64,000 nt of DNA, from the NCBI GenBank assembly GCA_963402885.1, contig OY727097.1, forward strand, positions 22,878,001 through 22,942,000, read 5' to 3'. This document shows positions 47,493-63,043 of the stretch, in pieces. The position numbers were made by a program, and so were the translations under genes. How positions within the stretch are numbered: the first letter of the stretch is position 1; each line of letters begins with the position of its first letter. The stretch comes from Antedon bifida. Its lineage: Eukaryota; Echinodermata; Crinoidea; Comatulida; Antedonidae. Below the pieces are notes generated by a model. The model did no database searches. It was given only the letters and a program-made list of their open reading frames with translations, and was not told the DNA's origin.

Positions 47493-49790
47493 CTCGGGGT
47501 CAACAGTTAATTTTTTATTTTGTTTTATTTACAATGTTATCGTTAATGTTAATGCGATAGGATGGAATGTCAAACTGCCAGCATGCACCATGGCCCACCG
47601 AAATCATAATTTCCATGCATGTATGTGTCGGCGGAATATTTAAAAGTTAACGACAACATGACATCACATGTGCAACTCCTCCAGAACCACCGTTCAAGAG
47701 ATTTACCAACATTCTGATTAATATGTCACATCATGAGTATTAACTCAGACACACATCCTTTTGGGAGGTGGAATTGCAGAGCAGAAGCACTGCTGAATGA
47801 GCATGTATTCGTCAGGAAATTACTACCCCCTAAGACCAAATTACACAGACGGTAGCGTAACGGTTAGACTTGCCCCCAAGTCTGTATTTATTGTCTTTTT
47901 TTTATTTATTTGTTTTTATTTCGATCGCGATTTTTGTCTGAAAATACAGACTTGTGAAACACGTATAGAAATCGATTTGCAGACCGCAAACATCCGATAC
48001 GAATGACGTAGGTTATCATACCGTATTTGGCTATATGGGGCGGGCGGTATGTAAATATGGATTTCGAATCAACCAATGATCATTTTGTTTCAAAATGAAA
48101 AAGATCGAATGCGTATAGTGCTGAATGTACGTTCAAGACAACAACTGTTGAAATATAAAATCGTGTTGCCAAGTTGTTTTGTTTATTAATTGTTTAGTCC
48201 TGGCCTGGCCCTCCTTCGTAAGGCTACTCAACTCGTACGTATGACCTGCCAAATAAAACGCCAATAAGGTACATACCACCACCGACCGGCACACAACAGG
48301 GCTACACCACCACATAGAACAGGACAGGGTCTGGGTGGGAATTAAATCAAATTATCTCCGCATAATAAATGATCCACATTCAATGTTTGATTTGCGGAGA
48401 AGCTAGCCTATCATGTCAAGACGAGTTTTCATGTTCTTGGGAAAAATCCCTTCAAATGTTTACCAGACTACTATTATATAGGCATATAAAATAATTTCTA
48501 GCCTTCAGAAACTTTCATCAATGTACCCAAAAGTATACATTGTCTAAACGTAACATAGCGCATGTCTTAGACGTTGAGGCTTTGACATTCTGAAATATGA
48601 ATATTAAAACTGCGTACGAGTGAGTAGCCAATGGCATGCGGCTGAAACTAGTCAACTGGATAATTTATGCACCAAGAATTCTTGGAGTCAAACCACGTGA
48701 CTTGTGCGTGTTTCCCCAGACCATGGATTAAAGAATTCTTTAATCCATGCCAAAGAATATATATCTCAAGAATGAGTAATCCGCGATTTTCCCTGTAACA
48801 GTAATATTGTCCATGTGGTAGGGCGCCGCCATAAGTGAGGATGTATCTGGGATGTATACAACTTTTTGTGACGGTTTCACTAATCAAAGGCTGGACCACC
48901 GGTAGTATTTTCATGTTAAAAAATGTTATCAACTACATGCCAACATCATGTTAAATGCTGTTTGGATATTTAATTGTTCGTTTTAGGCAATTTATTTAGT
49001 AAAAACTTCCGTATAAACAGCTCGCTTTATCAACCGGGCGCTACGATAGCGTGACCGGGCGTGTTGGTGTTAATAAATGTTAATGAAATTTAACATTTTA
49101 TCCTATTAATAACATGTATTTTATACTAATTTATATCATAAAAACAATACTTAATTTACCGGGCGTAGAGTAGTACGCGGCAATGGTAAAGAATAGGCCG
49201 TTGAGTAACGATTCGTTGATTTTTGGTGTTGCTGTGTTAGGCCTTTTTTGTGAACTAATTTAGCATGTTAGTAAATAATTGTCTGTAAAAGTGAATGTAC
49301 ACTAGTTTGTTAATAAATATGTATTATAAAATAGTTTACAATTGCAAAATATATTATCATAATTCTATTTAATGTGACATGTATAATATCTATTAACTCA
49401 AGTCTTATTTAGTATGTATACATCCGCCCTTATGAGGGCGGGCATCACTCTCTGGAGCTCTCTGTTACAAATTTCTCATGCAAAAATCGCGGAATACTCA
49501 TTCTTGTGATATATATTCTTTGTCCATGCCCAGACAGACGGCGTATCCAAACTCAAGTAATACACGTATGAAACGCCATATGTGCAAAAATATTTATATT
49601 TTTACTAATATTAAGACAAAGCTCTGTCTGGAGCCCAGACTACGTAACGGTAAGAAAGATATAGAATTTACACACAACGCGGATGGGTTGTTCCCGTACA
49701 GAACAAGCTACGTGGTTTTCCGCTTATACCGTTATCTTTACATTAACAATTTAATCTCGGCTATATTCAATCCAGAAAAAAGCATATAGG
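47493..49790. repeat. Block C (U3, full length)
   Basis: Matches U2, including the 28-bp palindrome (48722-48749) and the inverted AAAGAATATATATC arms. No gene seen. Confidence 0.6.
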
Positions 49791-52700
49791 TCCAGAGTAA
49801 AAGCACTATCACATCTTAATTTTGGCGTTCTAAATGCACGTTCACTGCGTAATAAGTGTGATTGTGGATCTAGTTGGTAGCTATAATCTAGATGTAGTGG
49901 CGGTGTCTGAAACCTGGTTAAGGCAAGATGATGATCTTGTGATTGGAGATATAACTCCACTTGGATATCGTTTTGTGCATGTCCCTAGGGTAGAAAAAAC
50001 AGGGGGTGGTGTTGGAATTCTGTCTAAGTCTAGCTTAGTTGTAAACATGAAAACTGATGTACAGTACATATGCATCATTTGAGGCTATACATGTGCAGAT
50101 TACGTCTAACTCGAAATCTCTTCGTTTAGTTAACATATACCGACCACCAATCTTGTCTGTTACAAAATTCCTCAATGATTTTGAAAAAATGTTGTTTGAC
50201 TATATTCTCTTTTCGGCTGAAATTGTCTTTTGTGGAGATTTTAATATCCATATGGATAATACTAAAAATGTGGCAGCAAATAGATTTAAAACAATGCTTA
50301 GATCGTTTGGTCTCCAGCAGCATATAAATGAACCCACACACTGTGGGCACTGCCTTGACCTTATAATCACTAGAGATGATCTACTGCTCCCGGATGTTAA
50401 GATACATCCTGGCCTGTCAGATCATTTTGCCATATTTTGCAAGTTTGATCTTAAACGGCCCACAACCCGTAAAACTGTAAGGAAAAGTCGCAACCTAAAA
50501 CAAATTGATATTGAGAAATTCCAAAATGACATTCAAGCGTGTGTGTCTAATATAACCGATGTAAGTGTGATTCTTGAAGATAGTGTAGAAAACTATTCTC
50601 ATCTCAGAGCTGTACTTGATTTACATGCGCCAGTTCAGAAAAAAACAATTAGGCAAAAGGAAGCTAACCGTGGTATACAGATGAAATTCGATCTGAAAGG
50701 AAATTACGTCGTCAACTTGAACGTAAGTGGATGAAATCAAAGCTTCTTAAGGATAGACAGGAATACTGTGACCAAAGATGTATTGTAAATGGACTGATTG
50801 AAAAGGCCAAGACGCGGTATTACTCTAGTCTGGTTAGTGACTGCACAGGTGATCAAAAGACATTTTTTGATTTAGTAAATAAACTTTTACATCGTTCCAA
50901 GTCATCAGTCCTTCCTTCGTCTGTCTCAGATGAAGCTCTTGCTGAAAGATTTTCTGTTTTTTTTATAAATAAAATTAAATCAATTCGTGATTCACTAGAA
51001 AATGAAAATACTGCAGAAGTTACAACTGCTTCTGGTAAATGTATAAATATAAATAAATCTTATGATTTAACTAGGTCCATACAGCTTTCTCAGTTCGAAC
51101 CTGCAAGTGAGGAGGAAATTCTAAATATTGTCAAAAATTCTCCCTCAAAATCGTGTGCACTTGACCCGGTACCAACTTCACTGATAAAGAAATGTACTTC
51201 TGCATTTATTCCATTAATCACACATATTGTAAATAAGTCTCTTGAAAGTGGTTCTTTCCCAGAGTCTCTTAAAGTCACTCATGTTCGACCCACATTGAAA
51301 AAAATAGGTCTAGATCCATGAGATTCTGAAAAACTACAGACCTATCTCGAATCTTAGTTTTTTAGGAAAAATAATTGAGAAGGTTGTTTCTAAACGGATA
51401 TTGTCGCATGTACAAAACCATAGTCTACTTGATCCGTATCAATCTGCCTATAAAGTGCATCATAGTACTGAAACTGCATTACTTCGTGTAAATAACGATA
51501 TCCTACGTGCAATGGATGATGGAAAGCTAACTGCTCTAGTATTATTAGACTTAAGTGCAGCATTTGATACGGTTGACCATTCCGTGTTGTTAAATAGACT
51601 CAGTACGTATATTGGTATTGAAGGAAAAGCACTTGATTGGTGTCGGTCATATTTGGAAAAAAGGCCTCAACACGTATGTATTGGTGATGATATCTCAACA
51701 GCTTCTTTTTTAAACTTTTCGGTACCACAAGGATCTGTTCTTGGGCCGCAATGGTTCACAATTTATTTACACCCAATACGGGATATCATTAGTAAATATG
51801 ATCTGTACTATCATGTTTACGCTGATGATACTCAGATTTATATTTCTTTTAAACCTACAATGACACACATTGACATTTCTTTGGAACTGCTCCAACATTG
51901 TATCCATGAATTGCGTGTCTGGATGAAAAACAACTTTCTTAAATTAAATGATGAAAAAACAGAATATATTCTCTTTGGATCAAAGCTGCAGTTGGAAAAA
52001 CTGCCACCAAGTTTTATTTACATTGGTGAAACCAAAGAACTTATAACACAAGAATCTCCTGTTCGTCCGAAGCGCGTAACAATTTCGAAAGGCATTGTGG
52101 GATAGAATAGAGCTATGGGTGGCGCCATTGTGAGCCATGGAGTAGGGCGCCCGCATCAAATTAGAAAGTCAAAATCATAGAGGGGATCTGCTAATACTCT
52201 AGGGGGGGTCGAGTAATTGACTGAGGAGTAGGGCGCCCGCATCAAATTAGAAAGTCAAAACCATAGAGGGGATCTGCTAATACTCTATGGGGGTAGAGTA
52301 ATTGACTTCCTAGTTTGGAGGGGGCGCTTCTCCATGCTGTGAAATGGCGTCGCCCAGTTTGACCTTTTAACCCTGTACTTCCGATACTGTGTTTTGAATG
52401 CAAATTGAAGAACAGGAGATTCTTGTGTTATAAGTTCTTTGGTGAAACCCAAATAGACCCGGCTAGGCAGGTTAGAAATCTAGGGGTTGAAATGGATGCG
52501 GGTATGACTATGATTTCTCATATCTCAAAAACTATTTCTACGTCGTCTTTTCACTTACGAAACATCCGAAGGATTCGAAAGTTTATTAATGAGGCAGCAG
52601 CTAAACAACTTGTTCATGCTTTTGTCACTTCACGACTGGATATGGGAAACTCATTGCTATATGGGCTACCACAAAAACAACTCCACAGGCTTCAGCTTAT

Positions 52701-53385
52701 TCAAAATACAGCGGCACGAGTTGTTAAAAAACTACCAAGATATGCACACATATCAAATACCTTGGAAAATTTGCATTGGCTTCTTGTTAGGTACCGCATT
52801 GTTTTTAAAATATTACTCTTTGTTTTTAAGTCTATTAATGGCATGGCTCCAGAATATATTTCTGACATGCTTAGGCTGTATGTTCCCAGACGGAATCTGC
52901 GTTCTAGTGACACGCTGCTTCTACATCAACCTAAGTCTCACCACTCATGGGGGAGACAGAGCTTTCACCGTTACTGCTCCTCGTCTATGGAATGCTCTAC
53001 CGAGCTCTATCAGATTTTGCAAAACTGTTGATACTTTTAAAAAATTATTAAAAACACATTTATTCATTAAGGCATATGGAAATCATGAGGTTTCTTAAAG
53101 TTCTAGAATTGTATAGTATACTTTTTCCTGACCAGCATTATCTTTGGGGTGCCTCTGTCTTGGTTGTTGTCTCTGAGCACCCGGTCGTCTGTGGCAAGGC
53201 AAATGTGTATCCTGTTCCTTTGTTTGGTCACCTAGGTAGGGGTCCGGGACCGCGACAGAACGAGAACGGATGGGGACCCTCCAAAGAAATTGCATTTTAT
53301 TTGTCGGGCATTTGTATGATTTGTTTTATCTTTTTTTTTAATGCGCCTTGAGCACTCTTGAGTGGTATGTGCGCTATAAAAATCC

Positions 53386-53440
<55 letters not shown>
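49791..53440 (+). mobile_element. CR1/L2-like LINE, broken (U3)
   Basis: Has the same breaks as U1 and U2 plus a change near 50063 (GTACAGTACATATG for GTACATACATATG) that adds a further frame shift in the endonuclease. Tyr-Gln-Ser is preceded by Pro rather than Leu-Tyr context (GATCCGTATC). (ATT)n at 53390-53440. Confidence 0.88.
52034..52440. mobile_element. MITE inside the LINE (U3)
   Basis: As in U1, one base longer (ATTGAAGAACAGG for ATTGATAACAGG), a variant shared only with U4. Confidence 0.82.
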
Positions 53441-53441
<1 letters not shown>

Positions 53442-53707
53442 TGAAAATCTCATCAATTATTTATGATATTATGATAATTATTATTTTTTTATCAACTTGT
53501 TTTTTTTTTTGCATGTTCTATACGAAATTAAATTAAATTTTTTCTTTAAATTATTTTCTTCAGACCTACGCAGCTGTTCTGTTTGTCTCGATTCAAACCT
53601 TAGTTCATGATTTTATGAGCGAAACGTCTATTATGTAGATCATATAATCACACAGCTGGCTTTCAATTCAAAGTATGAATGCTGCCTCCTCAGTACATGC
53701 AATCTGT

Positions 53708-53859
53708 CTTGAGAATCCTCTTCATCCAACACAGCAAAATAAAATCTCATCATCATTACATTTTTGTTTTCATGAACGTGAAGTCATGACAGACTTGCTA
53801 TCCACTCTCTGACAGAAGTCTACAGAATAAAAACTTGCTGAATCCTAGTCGTCGTCGTA
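53708..53859 (-). pseudogene. Decayed paralogue of the small gene (right edge of U3)
   Basis: Same relic. AATCCTCTTC replaces AATCCCCTTC of U1 and U2. Confidence 0.6.
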
Positions 53860-54040
53860 AGTATACTAATAATAATACATGGGATAACAAAAGTTATATT
53901 TCATTTCGTTTTATTTACTTTTATTTCAAACTACCAGCATGGCTATGCTAATAATCAAAGTCAATATTATCTTTTCCAAGCTCGATGTATCGAAGAGTAG
54001 GCCTAATTTAAGGTTAACAGCAAATTAAGTTAAGTCAAGT

Positions 54041-55467
54041 CAAATTGTTTTGGTTTGAATTTTTTTTATTTTTTTTTAAATTTTTATTACGAAGAACTGC
54101 AATTACACGTAAGATCCACTCGGAACTTTCCTTCTGTTGGTTCCGGCTCAACATCTTGATTCATGTTTTCAGCTGAAAGACGTCATTAACTTCATTATAT
54201 TAAGGCTATCAATGCCTACGCTACGTGTAATCCTGATTGCTTGGTTTGCATCTTTAGTGTGCTCTGTGCTTTATAGATTACTGCCTCGGTACGTATAAGA
54301 AATGTGTCATAATTTTTTTGAAAAGTCTTGAGAATCTTCTATCAACCACCAAAGCAACAAAATAAACTCTTGATGCGTTGTAATACCCCACGTTCAAATT
54401 GTTTTGGTTTTAATTTTTTTTTTATTTTAATACGAAAAGAAGAACTGCAATTACACGTAAGATCCACTCGGAACTTTCCTTCTGTTGGTTCCGGCTTAAC
54501 ATCTTGATTCATGTTTTCAGCTGAAAGACGTCATTAACTTCATTATATTAAGGCTATCAATGTCTACGCTACGTGTAATCCTGATTGATTGGTTTGATCT
54601 TCAGTGTGCTCTGTGCTTTATGGATTACTGCCTCGGTACGTATAAGAAATGTGTCATAATTGTTTTGAAAAAGTTTAGAATCTTCTAAAAAAATACATGT
54701 TTCAACCAACAAAGCAACAAAATAAACTCTTGATGCGTTGTAATATCCCACGTTCAAATTGTTTTGGTTTAAATTTTTTTTTTTATTTTTAATACGAAAA
54801 GAAGAACTGCAATTACACGTAAGATCCACTCGGAACTTTCCTTCTGTTGGTTTCGGCTCAACATCTTGATTCATGTTTTCAGCTGAGAGACGTCATTAAC
54901 TTCATTATATTAAGGCTACCAATGCCTACGCTACGTGTAATCCTGATTAATTGGTTTGCATCTTCAGTGTGCTCTGTGCTTTATGGATTACTGCCTCGGT
55001 ACGTATAAGAAATGTGTCATAATTGTTGTGAAAAGTCTTGAGAATCTTCTAAAAAAATACATGTTTCAACCAACAAAGCAACAAAGTAAACTCTTGATGC
55101 ATGCGTTGTAATACCCCACGTTCAAATTGTTTTGGTTTTAATTTTAATTTTTTTTAAATGTTAATACGAGAAGAAGAACTGCAATTACACGTAAGATCCA
55201 CTCGGAACTTTCCTTCTGTTGGTTCCGGCTTAACATCTTGATTCATGTTTTCAGCTGAAAGACGTCATTAACTTCATTATATTAAGGCTATCAATGCCTA
55301 CGCTACGTGTAATCCTTATTGATTGGTTTGATCTTCAGTGTCCTCTGTGCTTTAAGAAATGTGTCATAATTGTTTTGAAAAGTCTTGAGAATCTTCTAAA
55401 AAAATACATGTTTCAACCACCAAAGCAACAAAATAAACTCTTGATGCGTTGTAATACCCCGCGTTTT
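54041..55467 (-). repeat. 3'-tail tandem array of the small gene (U4)
   Basis: Four units as in U1, the last ending in the live terminal exon (stop at 55413-55415). Confidence 0.88.
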
Positions 55468-56624
55468 TGTTTAATTTGCGAGCTCTCATCACCATCTTCT
55501 ATATTAACAGCGTTCACTTCGTTCCTCTTAACCTCATTCTCTTTACTAACATTCTTCTTTTTTCTGAATAAGTTGCATCTCCTTTTCTTTTGCTTTTTCT
55601 GTGTTTTTGGAAGAACCACTGCAATATTACTTTCGATCACTTCTAACTCCTGTGTTTTTGGAAGAACCACTGGAATATTACTTTCGATCACTTCTAACTG
55701 TGGTAAGTCTTCAGTTGTGGCGACAGAACCATTTCGTCTTCGTACTCGGTTAAATTGGTAAATATCTAATTTGAAACCAACAAGGGAAGTCTAAATTATA
55801 CATATGTCTATACAGGCCTATATATTAATTTTGATATAAATATTAATTAAAATTTCACATTTTCGAATGTGAGTATTAATTTAGTGGGAAAGAAACATGC
55901 CAGTACTTGAGTGATGACCAGGAAAGAGTGACTCTTTCCTAGTGATAACATTTTATTTGAGACTCAGGAACTTTGACAAAATGTGTTTGTAACCAATATT
56001 ACAATGTATTTTTCGTATTTTATTAGGCCATATCCCTTTTTTAAAATGAAGAATTACCTGTGAACGTGAAGTCGTAGCATGATTGATATTCATATTCTGA
56101 CATTGAGGTATCAACAGAATAAAAACTCGCTGAATCATCATCATCTTCTTCTTCTTCTGACTGAATATCTGGAGTTTTCTTAGGAGATGTTTCTCTACAG
56201 TCGAGATAATGAGCTATGGAATCCGTCAGAGGGATTACAATTGCCGGAGCCTCCCACCAGTCTGCTTTATGATCTGATAATTCTATAATAACAAATATAT
56301 ACAAACATGCAGTGTAGCAATAATGTGATTTTCTTATAATATTTTGTTTATTAATATTTATCTTGTAAGCCTAACCCTCCTTGTATACTAATTAATAATG
56401 TCTAAATATAATGACACTTAATTAATGTTATTTTTAAAATTAAAGTACATATCATAAAATTTATGAATTACATATTCCCATCCCTATCTATAATAGCGGA
56501 AGAATAACATTTTTTGTTCAATCAACTCTACCTCAACAGTGATCAAACAGGCGCCGTAAACTCGCAATGCAATATAGAATATTTAACTAAAAACAATACA
56601 ATTTTGCATACCTGTTTTCATCAT
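55413..56624 (-). CDS. Unrecognised small LFCCFGG protein (U4 copy)
   Basis: Exons 56612-56624, 56058-56282 and 55413-55765, 196 aa. The predicted protein appears identical to the U2 copy, including Pro at residue 38. Confidence 0.7.
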
Positions 56625-56739
56625 TGTGAATTCAATGGAAGTTTTTCAGTTAATACAGTATAAATTCGTTAAAAACAACACTTTTGCGAGAGAAATCAGT
56701 TAAGTTTGCCTGCTATGCTATTATAATAGACTAAGTTTG

Positions 56740-56753
56740 TTTGCCAGGGCAAC
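56740..56753 (-). promoter_or_regulatory. RFX-like X-box upstream of the small gene (U4)
   Basis: Same motif and spacing as in the other units. Confidence 0.45.
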
Positions 56754-57150
56754 GAAACGATGACAACGAGACAGCGCGTGCGTACAAGGCGCATTTCCGA
56801 TGTGACGTGTGCATATAATCGCATAAGATAACGCGCTTCCGTCTATATCGCATGATGATGATAATAATGCACGAACTCGAGGATTTGTATTACCTCACAC
56901 CAGATCTGTAATAATACAGGGCCGTAGCCACCAGTACGGTTGGTAAGGTTTCAACCTGACCACTTTCCACAAAGAGGCCTTTGAAAACCCAGTGGCTTGA
57001 ACAGAGAATAATAGTTCCCTTTCCTTGATAAACCGCACCACTTCGTTTTTTGCGGGACATCGCTGTAATACATCATATTTATTAATATATATTTATTTTA
57101 AAGTTTACTAGCTAGAGACAATGAAACAATGCAATATAATAATAATAATA

Positions 57151-59448
57151 CTCGGGGTCAACAGTTAATTTTTTATTTTGTTTTATTTACAATGTTATCG
57201 TTAATGTTAATGCGATAGGATGGAATGTCAAACTGCCAGCATGCACCATGGCCCACCGAAATCATAATTTCCATGCATGTATGTGTCGGCGGAATATTTA
57301 AAAGTTAACGACAACATGACATCACATGTGCAACTCCTCCAGAACCACCGTTCAAGAGATTTACCAACATTCTGATTAATATGTCACATCATGAGTATTA
57401 ACTCAGACACACATCCTTTTGGGAGGTGGAATTGCAGAGCAGAAGCACTGCTGAATGAGCATGTATTCGTCAGGAAATTACTACCCCCTAAGACCAAATT
57501 ACACAGACGGTAGCGTAACGGTTAGACTTGCCCCCAAGTCTGTATTTATTGTCTTTTTTTTATTTATTTGTTTTTATTTCGATCGCGATTTTTGTCTGAA
57601 AATACAGACTTGTGAAACACGTATAGAAATCGATTTGCAGACCGCAAACATCCGATACGAATGACGTAGGTTATCATACCGTATTTGGCTATATGGGGCG
57701 GGCGGTATGTAAATATGGATTTCGAATCAACCAATGATCATTTTGTTTCAAAATGAAAAAGATCGAATGCGTATAGTGCTGAATGTACGTTCAAGACAAC
57801 AACTGTTGAAATATAAAATCGTGTTGCCAAGTTGTTTTGTTTATTAATTGTTTAGTCCTGGCCTGGCCCTCCTTCGTAAGGCTACTCAACTCGTACGTAT
57901 GACCTGCCAAATAAAACGCCAATAAGGTACATACCACCACCGACCGGCACACAACAGGGCTACACCACCACATAGAACAGGACAGGGTCTGGGTGGGAAT
58001 TAAATCAAATTATCTCCGCATAATAAATGATCCACATTCAATGTTTGATTTGCGGAGAAGCTAGCCTATCATGTCAAGACGAGTTTTCATGTTCTTGGGA
58101 AAAATCCCTTCAAATGTTTACCAGACTACTATTATATAGGCATATAAAATAATTTCTAGCCTTCAGAAACTTTCATCAATGTACCCAAAAGTATACATTG
58201 TCTAAACGTAACATAGCGCATGTCTTAGACGTTGAGGCTTTGACATTCTGAAATATGAATATTAAAACTGCGTACGAGTGAGTAGCCAATGGCATGCGGC
58301 TGAAACTAGTCAACTGGATAATTTATGCACCAAGAATTCTTGGAGTCAAACCACGTGACTTGTGCGTGTTTCCCCAGACCATGGATTAAAGAATTCTTTA
58401 ATCCATGCCAAAGAATATATATCTCAAGAATGAGTAATCCGCGATTTTCCCTGTAACAGTAATATTGTCCATGTGGTAGGGCGCCGCCATAAGTGAGGAT
58501 GTATCTGGGATGTATACAACTTTTTGTGACGGTTTCACTAATCAAAGGCTGGACCACCGGTAGTATTTTCATGTTAAAAAATGTTATCAACTACATGCCA
58601 ACATCATGTTAAATGCTGTTTGGATATTTAATTGTTCGTTTTAGGCAATTTATTTAGTAAAAACTTCCGTATAAACAGCTCGCTTTATCAACCGGGCGCT
58701 ACGATAGCGTGACCGGGCGTGTTGGTGTTAATAAATGTTAATGAAATTTAACATTTTATCCTATTAATAACATGTATTTTATACTAATTTATATCATAAA
58801 AACAATACTTAATTTACCGGGCGTAGAGTAGTACGCGGCAATGGTAAAGAATAGGCCGTTGAGTAACGATTCGTTGATTTTTGGTGTTGCTGTGTTAGGC
58901 CTTTTTTGTGAACTAATTTAGCATGTTAGTAAATAATTGTCTGTAAAAGTGAATGTACACTAGTTTGTTAATAAATATGTATTATAAAATAGTTTACAAT
59001 TGCAAAATATATTATCATAATTCTATTTAATGTGACATGTATAATATCTATTAACTCAAGTCTTATTTAGTATGTATACATCCGCCCTTATGAGGGCGGG
59101 CATCACTCTCTGGAGCTCTCTGTTACAAATTTCTCATGCAAAAATCGCGGAATACTCATTCTTGTGATATATATTCTTTGTCCATGCCCAGACAGACGGC
59201 GTATCCAAACTCAAGTAATACACGTATGAAACGCCATATGTGCAAAAATATTTATATTTTTACTAATATTAAGACAAAGCTCTGTCTGGAGCCCAGACTA
59301 CGTAACGGTAAGAAAGATATAGAATTTACACACAACGCGGATGGGTTGTTCCCGTACAGAACAAGCTACGTGGTTTTCCGCTTATACCGTTATCTTTACA
59401 TTAACAATTTAATCTCGGCTATATTCAATCCAGAAAAAAGCATATAGG
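57151..59448. repeat. Block C (U4, full length)
   Basis: Matches U2 and U3, palindrome at 58380-58407. No gene seen. Confidence 0.6.
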
Positions 59449-62400
59449 TCCAGAGTAAAAGCACTATCACATCTTAATTTTGGCGTTCTAAATGCACGTT
59501 CACTGCGTAATAAGTGTGATTGTGGATCTAGTTGGTAGCTATAATCTAGATGTAGTGGCGGTGTCTGAAACCTGGTTAAGGCAAGATGATGATCTTGTGA
59601 TTGGAGATATAACTCCACTTGGATATCGTTTTGTGCATGTCCCTAGGGTAGAAAAAACAGGGGGTGGTGTTGGAATTCTGTCTAAGTCTAGCTTAGTTGT
59701 AAACATGAAAACTGATGTACAGTACATATGCATCATTTGAGGCTATACATGTGCAGATTACGTCTAACTCGAAATCTCTTCGTTTAGTTAACATATACCG
59801 ACCACCAATCTTGTCTGTTACAAAATTCCTCAATGATTTTGAAAAAATGTTGTTTGACTATATTCTCTTTTCGGCTGAAATTGTCTTTTGTGGAGATTTT
59901 AATATCCATATGGATAATACTAAAAATGTGGCAGCAAATAGATTTAAAACAATGCTTAGATCGTTTGGTCTCCAGCAGCATATAAATGAACCCACACACT
60001 GTGGGCACTGCCTTGACCTTATAATCACTAGAGATGATCTACTGCTCCCGGATGTTAAGATACATCCTGGCCTGTCAGATCATTTTGCCATATTTTGCAA
60101 GTTTGATCTTAAACGGCCCACAACCCGTAAAACTGTAAGGAAAAGTCGCAACCTAAAACAAATTGATATTGAGAAATTCCAAAATGACATTCAAGCGTGT
60201 GTGTCTAATATAACCGATGTAAGTGTGATTCTTGAAGATAGTGTAGAAAACTATTCTCATCTCAGAGCTGTACTTGATTTACATGCGCCAGTTCAGAAAA
60301 AAACAATTAGGCAAAAGGAAGCTAACCGTGGTATACAGATGAAATTCGATCTGAAAGGAAATTACGTCGTCAACTTGAACGTAAGTGGATGAAATCAAAG
60401 CTTCTTAAGGATAGACAGGAATACTGTGACCAAAGATGTATTGTAAATGGACTGATTGAAAAGGCCAAGACGCGGTATTACTCTAGTCTGGTTAGTGACT
60501 GCACAGGTGATCAAAAGACATTTTTTGATTTAGTAAATAAACTTTTACATCGTTCCAAGTCATCAGTCCTTCCTTCGTCTGTCTCAGATGAAGCTCTTGC
60601 TGAAAGATTTTCTGTTTTTTTTATAAATAAAATTAAATCAATTCGTGATTCACTAGAAAATGAAAATACTGCAGAAGTTACAACTGCTTCTGGTAAATGT
60701 ATAAATATAAATAAATCTTATGATTTAACTAGGTCCATACAGCTTTCTCAGTTCGAACCTGCAAGTGAGGAGGAAATTCTAAATATTGTCAAAAATTCTC
60801 CCTCAAAATCGTGTGCACTTGACCCGGTACCAACTTCACTGATAAAGAAATGTACTTCTGCATTTATTCCATTAATCACACATATTGTAAATAAGTCTCT
60901 TGAAAGTGGTTCTTTCCCAGAGTCTCTTAAAGTCACTCATGTTCGACCCACATTGAAAAAAATAGGTCTAGATCCATGAGATTCTGAAAAACTACAGACC
61001 TATCTCGAATCTTAGTTTTTTAGGAAAAATAATTGAGAAGGTTGTTTCTAAACGGATATTGTCGCATGTACAAAACCATAGTCTACTTGATCCGTATCAA
61101 TCTGCCTATAAAGTGCATCATAGTACTGAAACTGCATTACTTCGTGTAAATAACGATATCCTACGTGCAATGGATGATGGAAAGCTAACTGCTCTAGTAT
61201 TATTAGACTTAAGTGCAGCATTTGATACGGTTGACCATTCCGTGTTGTTAAATAGACTCAGTACGTATATTGGTATTGAAGGAAAAGCACTTGATTGGTG
61301 TCGGTCATATTTGGAAAAAAGGCCTCAACACGTATGTATTGGTGATGATATCTCAACAGCTTCTTTTTTAAACTTTTCGGTACCACAAGGATCTGTTCTT
61401 GGGCCGCAATGGTTCACAATTTATTTACACCCAATACGGGATATCATTAGTAAATATGATCTGTACTATCATGTTTACGCTGATGATACTCAGATTTATA
61501 TTTCTTTTAAACCTACAATGACACACATTGACATTTCTTTGGAACTGCTCCAACATTGTATCCATGAATTGCGTGTCTGGATGAAAAACAACTTTCTTAA
61601 ATTAAATGATGAAAAAACAGAATATATTCTCTTTGGATCAAAGCTGCAGTTGGAAAAACTGCCACCAAGTTTTATTTACATTGGTGAAACCAAAGAACTT
61701 ATAACACAAGAATCTCCTGTTCGTCCGAAGCGCGTAACAATTTCGAAAGGCATTGTGGGATAGAATAGAGCTATGGGTGGCGCCATTGTGAGCCATGGAG
61801 TAGGGCGCCCGCATCAAATTAGAAAGTCAAAATCATAGAGGGGATCTGCTAATACTCTAGGGGGGGTCGAGTAATTGACTGAGGAGTAGGGCGCCCGCAT
61901 CAAATTAGAAAGTCAAAACCATAGAGGGGATCTGCTAATACTCTATGGGGGTAGAGTAATTGACTTCCTAGTTTGGAGGGGGCGCTTCTCCATGCTGTGA
62001 AATGGCGTCGCCCAGTTTGACCTTTTAACCCTGTACTTCCGATACTGTGTTTTGAATGCAAATTGAAGAACAGGAGATTCTTGTGTTATAAGTTCTTTGG
62101 TGAAACCCAAATAGACCCGGCTAGGCAGGTTAGAAATCTAGGGGTTGAAATGGATGCGGGTATGACTATGATTTCTCATATCTCAAAAACTATTTCTACG
62201 TCGTCTTTTCACTTACGAAACATCCGAAGGATTCGAAAGTTTATTAATGAGGCAGCAGCTAAACAACTTGTTCATGCTTTTGTCACTTCACGACTGGATA
62301 TGGGAAACTCATTGCTATATGGGCTACCACAAAAACAACTCCACAGGCTTCAGCTTATTCAAAATACAGCGGCACGAGTTGTTAAAAAACTACCAAGATA

Positions 62401-63043
62401 TGCACACATATCAAATACCTTGGAAAATTTGCATTGGCTTCTTGTTAGGTACCGCATTGTTTTTAAAATATTACTCTTTGTTTTTAAGTCTATTAATGGC
62501 ATGGCTCCAGAATATATTTCTGACATGCTTAGGCTGTATGTTCCCAGACGGAATCTGCGTTCTAGTGACACGCTGCTTCTACATCAACCTAAGTCTCACC
62601 ACTCATGGGGGAGACAGAGCTTTCACCGTTACTGCTCCTCGTCTATGGAATGCTCTACCGAGCTCTATCAGATTTTGCAAAACTGTTGATACTTTTAAAA
62701 AATTATTAAAAACACATTTATTCATTAAGGCATATGGAAATCATGAGGTTTCTTAAAGTTCTAGAATTGTATAGTATACTTTTTCCTGACCAGCATTATC
62801 TTTGGGGTGCCTCTGTCTTGGTTGTTGTCTCTGAGCACCCGGTCGTCTGTGGCAAGGCAAATGTGTATCCTGTTCCTTTGTTTGGTCACCTAGGTAGGGG
62901 TCCGGGACCGCGACAGAACGAGAACGGATGGGGACCCTCCAAAGAAATTGCATTTTATTTGTCGGGCATTTGTATGATTTGTTTTATCTTTTTTTTTAAT
63001 GCGCCTTGAGCACTCTTGAGTGGTATGTGCGCTATAAAAATCC

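Larger units (their letters stand above)
37709..53855. repeat. Segmental tandem unit U3 (long form with two later insertions)
   Basis: About 16.15 kb. The extra length is accounted for by block B (about 2.55 kb), an RTE-like LINE (3092 bp) and a hAT-like element (817 bp). Subtracting these with their target duplications returns the 9.65-kb base unit. Confidence 0.92.
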